Shown: positions 57,320-64,000 of the stretch, piece by piece
Numbering within the stretch: position 1 is the first letter of the stretch
Layout: every line of letters starts with the position of its first letter
Origin: Deferribacter autotrophicus
GTDB lineage: Bacteria > Chrysiogenota > Deferribacteres > Deferribacterales > Deferribacteraceae
DNA length: 64,000 bases
Assembly: GCF_008362905.1 (NCBI RefSeq)
Contig: NZ_VFJB01000008.1
Span: 117,904 to 181,903, forward strand
Direction: 5' to 3'
The notes under the pieces: generated by a model
What the model saw: only the letters and a program-made list of their open reading frames with translations
Told to the model about the DNA's origin: nothing
Database searches by the model: none
Translations under genes and position numbers: made by a program

Positions 57320-58278
57320 TTAGCTTCTGCAAAAACTCCTATGGCCCTATATTTATTGTATCTATCTTCAAAAAGCTTATCGGAAGACATCCCTTTTAGT
57401 TCCATAAGATGTTTTTTAATTGCAATTTTTACATTTTTAGCTGTTTCAAGATGATCCCTGTGTGCACCACCTACAGGCTCTTTTATAATTTCATCAATCA
57501 CATTTAATTTAAGCAGATCTTGAGCAGTTAATTTTAAAGCCTCTGCAGCCTTACCAGAATAGCTCGCATCTTTCCAAAGTATTGAAGCGCACCCTTCAGG
57601 ACTTATTACTGCATAAATTGCATGCTCAAGCATTAAAACCCTATTTCCCATTGCAATGGCAAGAGCTCCACCACTCCCACCTTCTCCAGTGATAACAGTG
57701 ATCATAGGAACAGTTAATCCAGCCATTTCTCTCAAATTTCTTGCAATTGCTTCAGCCTGTCCTCTTTTTTCAGCTTCAATTCCTGGATAAGCTCCAGGTG
57801 TATCAACAAAAGTTATTATTGGTCTTTTAAATTTTTCAGCAAGCATAAATACTCTTAAAGCTTTTCTATAACCTTCAGGATGTGCCATACCAAAATTTCT
57901 GTATATATTCTCTTTTGTATTTCTACCTTTTTGATGCCCAATAATTGTTACAGGCTCACCATCAAACTTTGCCAACCCGCACACAATAGCTGGATCATCT
58001 CTAAATAATCTATCCCCATGAAGTTCAACAAAATCTTCGAATATATATTTTATAAAATCTAATGTATAGGGCCTATTTGGATGCCTTGCTACCATTACTT
58101 TTTGCTGAGGAGTAAGGGATTTATAAATATTTGTCTTCACTTGAGCCAGTTTTTTCTCTAAATTTTCAATTTCTTTAGCAAGAGATTCTCCTGATAACTC
58201 AGACATTTTCTTAAGTTCTTCTATTTTTTTCTCTAGCTCAAAAATCTGTGTTTCAAATGGTAATGGTTGCACTGTCAT
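57316..58278 (-). CDS. accA: Acetyl-CoA carboxylase carboxyltransferase subunit alpha
   Basis: 320 aa. An N-terminal helical segment is followed by the carboxyltransferase core ([45 protein letters not shown]). With AccD it carboxylates acetyl-CoA for fatty-acid synthesis. GAGGTG precedes the ATG, and a promoter is visible upstream. Confidence 0.96.
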   Translation of the reverse strand: MTVQPLPFETQIFELEKKIEELKKMSELSGESLAKEIENLEKKLAQVKTNIYKSLTPQQKVMVARHPNRPYTLDFIKYIFEDFVELHGDRLFRDDPAIVCGLAKFDGEPVTIIGHQKGRNTKENIYRNFGMAHPEGYRKALRVFMLAEKFKRPIITFVDTPGAYPGIEAEKRGQAEAIARNLREMAGLTVPMITVITGEGGSGGALAIAMGNRVLMLEHAIYAVISPEGCASILWKDASYSGKAAEALKLTAQDLLKLNVIDEIIKEPVGGAHRDHLETAKNVKIAIKKHLMELKGMSSDKLFEDRYNKYRAIGVFAEAK

Positions 58279-58300
58279 ATTTCACCTCTATATTTATTAA

Positions 58301-58329
58301 ATAATAGTACAATTTAGAACTTTGTTCAA
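58301..58329 (-). promoter_or_regulatory. Candidate sigma-70 promoter of accA-mutL-miaA
   Basis: On the minus strand TTGAAC (58324-58329) and TATTAT (58301-58306) are 17 bp apart; the -10 is about 23 bp before the accA start. Confidence 0.5.
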
Positions 58330-58510
58330 TATCATAAATTGGATTGCAAATCAAAAAAATTAACTGAACAACAAATCATCTATTTAACTTATTTTAGTAT
58401 TAATAAACAACAATTAAACCAAAAAAGGTGTATATCATTTTGTTATTTAAGAATAAAATTATTTATTTAATATTGTTTAGGTTTAATATTCTAAAACAAA
58501 AAAGTAAGTT

Positions 58511-58538
58511 TTGTTTGATATTTTAAAAAATTTATAAT
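58511..58538 (+). promoter_or_regulatory. Candidate sigma-70 promoter of ald
   Basis: TTGTTT (58511-58516) and a perfect TATAAT (58533-58538) are 16 bp apart, 32 bp before the ald ATG. The rest of the gap 58279-58570 is AT-rich; I see only a weak ATTAAACC/GGTTTAAT inverted pair (58413-58420/58480-58487). Confidence 0.5.
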
Positions 58539-58570
58539 ATTTAGGAGAAAATTTATTGGTGAGGTGTTGA

Positions 58571-59680
58571 ATGATTATTGGAGTACCAAAAGAAATCAAA
58601 CCTGATGAAAATAGGGTTAGTATTACTCCTGCTGGAGTTCATGAACTTGTAAAAAATGGACATAAGGTTTTAATCGAAAAAAATGCTGGTATTGGCAGTG
58701 GAATTACCGATGAAGAGTACATCCGTGAAGGGGCTGAAATAGTTGAAAGTGCTGATGAGGTTTTTGAGAATGCCGAAATGATAATTAAAGTAAAAGAACC
58801 CCAGCCTGTAGAAATAGAAAAATTTAAAGAAGGACAAATTATCTTTACTTATCTACACTTAGCACCAGATGAAAGGCAAACAAAAGGATTAATAGAGAAA
58901 AAAGTAGTGGCTATTGCCTATGAAACAATTGAAGTTAAAGGAAAACTTCCTCTTTTAGAACCAATGAGTGAGATTGCAGGAAAAATGTCTTCATTAATGG
59001 GTGCATATTATCTTGCTAAACCTTATGGTGGAAGAGGCGTGCTTGCAGGAGGTGTTGCAGGCGTTCACAGTGCTAAATTTGTTATCATCGGTGGTGGAAC
59101 TGCTGGATTAAATGCAGCTAAAATTGCATCAGGATTAGGAGCACGTGTAGTAGTAATGGATATCAATTTAGAAAGAATGAGATACTTGGAAGATATTTTA
59201 CCTGCAAACTGTGAAATGCTTATGTCAAATAAAGTAAATATAGAAAATGAAATAAAAGATGCTGATGTTGTAATTGGTACTGTATTGATCCCTGGTGCTA
59301 AAGCTCCAAAACTTATTACTAAAGAGATGATTACAAAAATGAAGAAAGGTGCTGTAATTGTTGATGTAAGTATTGATCAAGGCGGTTGTGTTGAAACATC
59401 AAGACCCACAACTCACCATGACCCTGTATATGAAATTGATGGGATATTGCATTACTGTGTAGCAAATATGCCAGGAGCCTATGCAAGAACTTCGACTTAT
59501 GCACTCACAAACGCAACCCTGCCTTTCGCCATTGAAATTGCTAATAAAGGGTGGGAAAAAGCATGCAAGGAAAATGAATCAATTAAAAAAGGAGTAAACG
59601 TAGCTTTTGGCCATGTAACCTGTAAACCTGTGGCAGAAGCCCACAATCTTCCATTTAAAAATATAGAAGACATTATTTAA
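58571..59680 (+). CDS. ald: Alanine dehydrogenase
   Basis: 369 aa, full length. It interconverts alanine and pyruvate + ammonia with NAD. Seen: IGVPKEIKPDENRVSITPAGV, KVKEPQP, FTYLHLAPD, the NAD motif IIGGGTAGLNAAK, DVSIDQGGCVETSRPTTH and VANMPGAYARTST. It is monocistronic, with its own promoter and a terminator. Confidence 0.96.
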   Translation: MIIGVPKEIKPDENRVSITPAGVHELVKNGHKVLIEKNAGIGSGITDEEYIREGAEIVESADEVFENAEMIIKVKEPQPVEIEKFKEGQIIFTYLHLAPDERQTKGLIEKKVVAIAYETIEVKGKLPLLEPMSEIAGKMSSLMGAYYLAKPYGGRGVLAGGVAGVHSAKFVIIGGGTAGLNAAKIASGLGARVVVMDINLERMRYLEDILPANCEMLMSNKVNIENEIKDADVVIGTVLIPGAKAPKLITKEMITKMKKGAVIVDVSIDQGGCVETSRPTTHHDPVYEIDGILHYCVANMPGAYARTSTYALTNATLPFAIEIANKGWEKACKENESIKKGVNVAFGHVTCKPVAEAHNLPFKNIEDII

Positions 59681-59717
59681 AATTTAAAAATACAAAAAAT
59701 TCCACTAATATTAATCA

Positions 59718-59756
59718 GGGGACTACAATCCAATAGATTTAGTCCCCGTTTTCTTT
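59718..59756 (+). terminator. Intrinsic terminator of ald
   Basis: GGGGACTA (59718-59725) pairs with TAGTCCCC (59740-59747), with an inner AATC/GATT pair, followed by GTTTTCTTT. Confidence 0.85.
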
Positions 59757-59897
59757 AAATTCATACGCATTTTTAAATTGTGTTTATACAGAAATCTTCT
59801 TCAATCACTAATTAAAAAATCAATAAAAATTAAAATTTTTTGCAAAAATTTTAATTTATGGTATAATATATTAACAATAGATCATTGGGGGGATGTT

Positions 59898-60632
59898 GTG
59901 AGATTTGGTGCACGTTTTATTCTGGATAAAGAGCCCTATTTTATTCCTCACGATTATAGAAAACATTTCCTATCACTGATAAAGGAAGCCATCAAACTTT
60001 CAGATATAAAATTGTTTGAAAAGTTTTATGGAAATAATTCTAAAAATAGACAGAAACCTTTTACTTTTTCTGTTTCGTTTGTTTCATCAGATAATCAATC
60101 AGAGAAAGGAAAAATATTTCTTGATTCAAATAAAGTAACACTTCATTTTTCAAGCTTTGATCCTAAAGTTTTAATAAATGTTTACAATGGATTTGTAAAA
60201 CTTTCAAAAGAAAAGTCATTAAATTACCTGGGAGGTAGTATTCAGATTAACAGATTTTTCTATAAGCAAAGAAAATTGATAAACTCAGATAGAGTAACTT
60301 TTAAAACATTATCCCCAATAGTTGTGAGAGAATTAAAAGACAAAAAAGGTGTTGGTTTTATTGACTGCAATCATCCTGATTTTAAAAAGAATTTATTTTA
60401 CAATGTTAAAAGTATAGCAAAAGTTTTTCTCGATTATGATTTAAAAGAAGACGAGTTTCAAATCTTTGATCTTAGAATTAAATCAAAAAAAGTTAATATT
60501 TACGGCAAGGAGATTGCAAATAAAGGGATATTTACTGTTAAAGCTCCAGTTTCAATCCTTCAGTTGATTTATGATGCCGGAATTGGTGCAAAGCGTTCCC
60601 AAGGGTTTGGAATGTTGGAGGTGATTGGGTGA
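59898..60632 (+). CDS. cas6: CRISPR-associated endoribonuclease Cas6
   Basis: 244 aa from a GTG at 59898, chosen because GGGGGG (59887-59892) lies five bases before it; the longer frame to 59778 is AT-rich leader. Cas6 cuts the pre-crRNA within the repeat. Seen: the N-terminal IPHDYRKHFLSLIKEAI segment with a possible catalytic histidine, a FTVKAPVSILQLIYDAG stretch and the C-terminal glycine-rich GIGAKRSQGFGMLEV loop. It overlaps the cas8 gene by 4 nt. Confidence 0.9.
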   Translation: MRFGARFILDKEPYFIPHDYRKHFLSLIKEAIKLSDIKLFEKFYGNNSKNRQKPFTFSVSFVSSDNQSEKGKIFLDSNKVTLHFSSFDPKVLINVYNGFVKLSKEKSLNYLGGSIQINRFFYKQRKLINSDRVTFKTLSPIVVRELKDKKGVGFIDCNHPDFKKNLFYNVKSIAKVFLDYDLKEDEFQIFDLRIKSKKVNIYGKEIANKGIFTVKAPVSILQLIYDAGIGAKRSQGFGMLEVIG

Positions 60633-61501
60633 AAGAGAAAACGTATCTCGGCGATTGGCTTTATAATGCTGGTATTGTTGGATTTTTGAGAATAAATCAA
60701 GATTTCTTTTATGTAAAAGAAAATAACCTGATTTCAAAAGATGAAAATCTAATCAAATTTGGTGAAAATTTTATAGAAATCGACAGAAAAATATTTGAAA
60801 ATTTTTCACAAAGGTTCTTTGATTATTCATTTCAAACATACATAAAATTTTACGGACATCTGAATAGGCTTAAAAGTATAAAAAACAATCATTTGAAGCA
60901 ATTAGAAAAAGCCTTTAAGCAAAATGAGGAAAAAAGTGTAAGTGATCTCTGGAAGAGTATATTAAAAATTATAAATCAAATAGATGTTAAGAAAAAATAT
61001 GGGTTTTCTAAAGCTATACCAAAAGCGCTCAAAAACATAGAAGATGCAAAAAAAATTATTGATGAAATTATAGAATATATTGCTAATCTACCGCCTGAAG
61101 TGAAAAATAAAAAGGCTGTTGATTGGTTTAGAGCAAACAAGTTTTTTCAGAAAAACTGGCTCAACTCTGTATCAATAAATACCTTTAAAACAAAATATGA
61201 AGTTCCACTGATAAAAAATAATTTAAAAAATCAAACTGCTGGAAAAGGTAAAGATAAGATCGATCTTCCGTGTATAGTTTGTTATCCGCATAGAAGTGCC
61301 AAAAAGGATAAAAAATTTTCTACTTCTATATCAAATTTCGCAGGGTTAAATGCTGATTTAATAAATTTTATCTATATGCCTCAGGACAGAAAAGTTCCTA
61401 ATAAGATAGAGCTCCCCCTTTGTGATATATGTGAAATTGTCTATTTTTTGCCCGTATCGCTTTATTCGGACACCCGTATCGCTATCATTCGGACACTTTA
61501 G
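60629..61501 (+). pseudogene. Cas8b1/Cst1-type I-B Cascade large subunit, truncated by IS21
   Basis: The LGDWLYNAGIVGFLRI start is typical of Cst1/Cas8b1. A zinc-finger pair is seen in LPCIVC and LPLCDIC near residues 212 and 268. Native sequence ends at about residue 273 (EIVYF); from 61449 the frame runs into the IS21 left end, adding about 17 foreign residues before a TAG at 61499. Family members are clearly longer, so the C-terminal part, and the cas genes normally after it, should lie beyond the element outside this window. Cascade is probably non-functional unless the element is lost. Confidence 0.8.
61454..61497 (-). repeat. IS21 left-end subterminal repeats (two copies)
   Basis: Two copies of a 21-22-bp unit, GTATCGCT...ATTCGGACAC, at 61454-61474 and 61476-61497. 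They match the right-end units in opposite orientation and are likely transposase-binding sites. Confidence 0.8.
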
Positions 61502-61559
61502 ACACTAATTTTAAGACCCCTTCTATGCAAAACTAACCTCACGGTATTTTTTAGTATCA

Positions 61560-62297
61560 CTAAACTATATTCTCCTCTGATTTCAGTTTTCTAACACTTT
61601 CTCCGCTAAGTTTTATCTTATGACTGCTATGTACCAATCTGTCAAGTATTGCATCTGCCACAGTGGCATTCTTTAGACAATCATACCAGTTATCAATTGG
61701 TAATTGAGAAGTAACTATTGTTGAATTCACGCCAACTCTATCCTCTATTACTTCTAATAAATCATTAGCTTCATCAGCCTCAAACGCACTGATACCAAAA
61801 TCATCTAAAATGAGAAGATTAAACCTTGCAAGACGGGAAAGCATTTTTATATAATCACCTTCTAACCTTGCCAGTTTTAATTCTTCCATTAATCTGGGAA
61901 CCCTGTAATATCTCGCAGTATAACCATCAAGAATTGCTCTGTTTGCCAGTGCTTGAGCTATATAGCTCTTCCCCGTACCAGTAGGCCCAGTAATAATTAT
62001 GTTCTGTTTTCTTCTCAAATAATCACCTCCTATCAGAGAAGTCATTATACTTTTATTCAATCCCCGTTGAATACCGTAATCGATATCTTCCACCCTTGCC
62101 ATCTTCTCTTTCAGTTTTGCGGCAGCCAAGTTTCTTTTAATCTTTCGATTCAGCCTTTCCGATAGTTCGGCTTGAAGTAACTGAATTAATCTTTCTTCAA
62201 AGGGCATTTCGTTGTAAACTGGGTTTTCTTGTTGTTTGGTAAGTGCAGCACTAAACCCTTTTAAACTTAATTGTGATAAAAGATTATCAAGTTCCAT
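61560..62297 (-). CDS. istB: IS21 helper ATPase IstB
   Basis: 245 aa AAA+ protein. A DnaC-like N-terminus precedes Walker A GPTGTGKS (104-111) and Walker B LLILDDFG; ends with LSGESVRK. It helps IstA choose and reach the target. Its start shares one base with the istA stop. Confidence 0.95.
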   Translation of the reverse strand: MELDNLLSQLSLKGFSAALTKQQENPVYNEMPFEERLIQLLQAELSERLNRKIKRNLAAAKLKEKMARVEDIDYGIQRGLNKSIMTSLIGGDYLRRKQNIIITGPTGTGKSYIAQALANRAILDGYTARYYRVPRLMEELKLARLEGDYIKMLSRLARFNLLILDDFGISAFEADEANDLLEVIEDRVGVNSTIVTSQLPIDNWYDCLKNATVADAILDRLVHSSHKIKLSGESVRKLKSEENIV

Positions 62298-63847
62298 TAC
62301 TTTTCCTCCTTCTCTTCCTTGTAGTATTGTTTACCCCTTATATTCTCATGCTTATTTAAAGGGGTGATATCTTTTTTCGGTCTTTGCTGATAAGATTTGG
62401 TCTTCAAGATAGTTTTTACGCTTTTTACTGTAAACGCTCCTATTGAAATCGCTTTTTGACAGCTTAATTCCAATTCCTTTGCAGAGTATTCATCGGATAA
62501 TTTTAATATCGCAATACAGGTTCTATAAGCATTTACAGGGTGATTCCTTGATTCCATTATCATTTTCATCAACTTAGTCGTATTTAAGCCTATTTTAGAT
62601 GCCCAAAAAAATATTCTTTTTGGACTCCATCTTTCTTTACTCAATACGTGGTTAGGTGGCATATGTTCATCCAAAGTAGAAGCTTGACCTTTAATAAATA
62701 ACCTGGGATGAACTGCTATTAATTTACCTTTGAAAAATATTTCTACGGTAGTGTTGGAATACCATACATCAACCTTTGATTTTATATATTGATAAGGAAC
62801 AGAATAATAATTACCTGCAACTTCCACATGATAATCTAAATGAACCGTTCGTAATAAGTGCTCTCTATATTGGTAACGCTTCTTAGGTAATGGTAGCAAT
62901 TCTTGACGCTCTAACTCCTCTAACAGCTCAAACCTACTCTTACCTATACCCCTTATCTTTTTTTCATTGTATTGCTCCATAAGAGGCTTTATAACAGCAT
63001 TTATCTCTTCTACTCCGTAAAACACCCTATTCCTCAATTTGGCTAATATCCAGCGCTGTATCCCCTGAACTGCCTGCTCCACTTTCGCTTTATCCTTTGG
63101 ATGGTTAGGTCTAGCTGGAATTATTACTGTATTGTAATATCTTGCCATATCTAAATAGCTGGAATTCAATTCAAGGGTTTCTCGAGTATTCTTTATTACT
63201 GCTGATTTTAAATTATCAGGAATTATTTGTCTCGGAACTCCTCCAAAATATTCAAAAGCCAACGTATGAGACAATATAAACGAAGACTGCTTTTGATTAG
63301 GAGTCGCATGAACAAATACCGCACCCGAGGCTCCAAGTACTGCTACAAATATTTGAACTGCTTTCTCCTCTCCTGTACTTACATCAACCATATTCATCGT
63401 TAATCCTGAATAATCAACAAACATCGTCTCCCCAGCATAATATATCTGACGCATTGTAGGGGATAGTCTTTGAATATAATCTTGGCAATATTTCTTAAAC
63501 TGAGTATAGTTGTAACCTTCCGGATGTCTTTCTTTGTATTCCTGCCATAATAGTAACCATGTGACACCTTTTTTGCGTATCTCTTCAGCTATGTATGCAA
63601 AATCAGGTAATGGACGGTTGTTTCTTGACTTTGCTTTACGCTCTGGGAATAGCTTATCTTCAAGCTCATTATCCAAAAGCTTTAGCCCTTCTTCTATCGA
63701 TAATCCCGTTATTTGAAAACGTGTACAGTAATCTAATACCGTTGATTTGGGAACTCCTAAAGAACGGCTAATTGCCCGATACGATAACTTATTTTGAAAT
63801 CTTAAACGTAAAACATCTTTTACCATAGCCATAGCTAACCTCTTCAT
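62297..63847 (-). CDS. istA: IS21 transposase IstA
   Basis: 516 aa. An N-terminal HTH (LSYRAISRSLGVPKSTV) precedes the rve integrase core with DDE residues D145 (MFVDYSG), D211 (IIPDNLKSAV) and E257 (KAKVEQAV), then the Mu-type C-terminal domain. No frame damage is seen, so the element may be active. Confidence 0.96.
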   Translation of the reverse strand: MKRLAMAMVKDVLRLRFQNKLSYRAISRSLGVPKSTVLDYCTRFQITGLSIEEGLKLLDNELEDKLFPERKAKSRNNRPLPDFAYIAEEIRKKGVTWLLLWQEYKERHPEGYNYTQFKKYCQDYIQRLSPTMRQIYYAGETMFVDYSGLTMNMVDVSTGEEKAVQIFVAVLGASGAVFVHATPNQKQSSFILSHTLAFEYFGGVPRQIIPDNLKSAVIKNTRETLELNSSYLDMARYYNTVIIPARPNHPKDKAKVEQAVQGIQRWILAKLRNRVFYGVEEINAVIKPLMEQYNEKKIRGIGKSRFELLEELERQELLPLPKKRYQYREHLLRTVHLDYHVEVAGNYYSVPYQYIKSKVDVWYSNTTVEIFFKGKLIAVHPRLFIKGQASTLDEHMPPNHVLSKERWSPKRIFFWASKIGLNTTKLMKMIMESRNHPVNAYRTCIAILKLSDEYSAKELELSCQKAISIGAFTVKSVKTILKTKSYQQRPKKDITPLNKHENIRGKQYYKEEKEEK

Positions 63848-63906
63848 TTTTACTCCCCCTTTGTTTACTTTATGGGGAGTTTAGAGGTTAGTTTCGCTTA
63901 ACTCAA

Positions 63907-64000
63907 GGTGTCCGAATAGTAGCGCTATGGTGTCCGAATGTTTCCGATACGGTGTCCGAATAAAAACGATATCACTGTCCGAATGTCAGCGATACAGGCA
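63907..64000 (+). repeat. IS21 right-end subterminal repeats (four copies)
   Basis: Four units of TGTCCGAAT followed by a variable spacer and (most often) CGATAC-type sequence at about 63907-63927, 63929-63950, 63951-63971 and 63974-64000, the last being the terminus. The left end has two. Confidence 0.85.

Larger units (their letters stand above)
61449..64000 (-). mobile_element. IS21-family insertion sequence, apparently complete
   Basis: 2552 bp. The left end TGCCCGTATCGCT (61449) and the right end, which reads TGCCTGTATCGCT on the minus strand from base 64000, are terminal inverted repeats with the TG...CA ends of IS21. It encodes IstA and IstB on the minus strand. The right end falls on the last base of the window, so the target duplication cannot be checked. 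Confidence 0.9.

Noticed and set aside
59684..59897. N-terminal extension of Cas6 or a CRISPR leader/array between ald and cas6
   Set aside because: The region is a terminator and AT-rich leader with no repeated units; a good ribosome-binding site marks the GTG at 59898.
1..64000. tRNA, rRNA or other housekeeping RNA genes
   Set aside because: I read the intergenic gaps for tRNA T-arm and cloverleaf patterns and saw none; gaps are short and AT-rich.

Overview
The window is AT-rich (judged by eye), gene-dense, and reads as the chromosome of a Gram-negative, menaquinone-using anaerobe or microaerophile. The best guess is the Deferribacterota (Deferribacter/Calditerrivibrio/Flexistipes-like); this is inferred from gene content, not proven. 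Outer-membrane lipid transport (Mla with an MCE protein), FtsEX-EnvC and SPOR proteins indicate a diderm. MqnD points to the futalosine route to menaquinone. PyrK/PyrD class 1B, a citramalate synthase, a butyrate kinase and type I-B cas genes fit the same guess. TTG and GTG starts are common and genes overlap heavily.

Layout. 1-921: 3' part of an IS110-family transposase, two structured hairpins and a 103-bp inverted-repeat element. 1054-4061: butyrate kinase, a protein joining an XRE-cupin regulator to a phosphate butyryltransferase, and an SRPBCC protein. 4297-7672: a TIGR01777 epimerase, then a polar amino-acid ABC importer (two permeases, one binding protein, no ATPase). 7669-17468, minus strand: a long run with EamA transporter, HAD phosphatase, Dus, TsaD, YibQ-type deacetylase, CtpA, EnvC-like, FtsX, FtsE, a 71-aa protein and a DUF4388 protein. 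18116-23027, plus: ArgS, SPOR protein, PgaB-like glycosidase domain, protoporphyrinogen oxidase. 23022-34201: Rrf2 regulator (minus), then plus-strand lipoprotein, N-acetylglutamate synthase-like GNAT, PmbA/TldD, RF2, Alr, MlaE-MlaF-MlaD(barrel), a MoaD-like protein, MqnD and lipid-related genes.

34268-40238: hybrid histidine kinase (plus), then minus-strand PurB, an MTA/SAH deaminase, a Gph-like phosphatase and a Cys-rich protein. 40504-45439: carB-pyrK-pyrD (minus). 45552-48933: a SWIM protein, RecG and CheW (minus). 49362-58278, minus: accA-mutL-miaA, then hom, an ApgM-like protein (probable homoserine kinase), lysC and cimA. 58571: alanine dehydrogenase (plus). 59898-61448: cas6 and the start of cas8b1/cst1, cut by a complete-looking IS21-family element that runs to the last base of the window.

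The points I consider most worth following are the XRE-cupin-Ptb fusion next to buk; the MlaD homologue that carries its own outer-membrane barrel; the ApgM-like gene in a hom/lysC operon that has no thrB; the cas8b1 disruption; and two intergenic regions built of degenerate short-period (6, 7 and 8 bp) tandem repeats.
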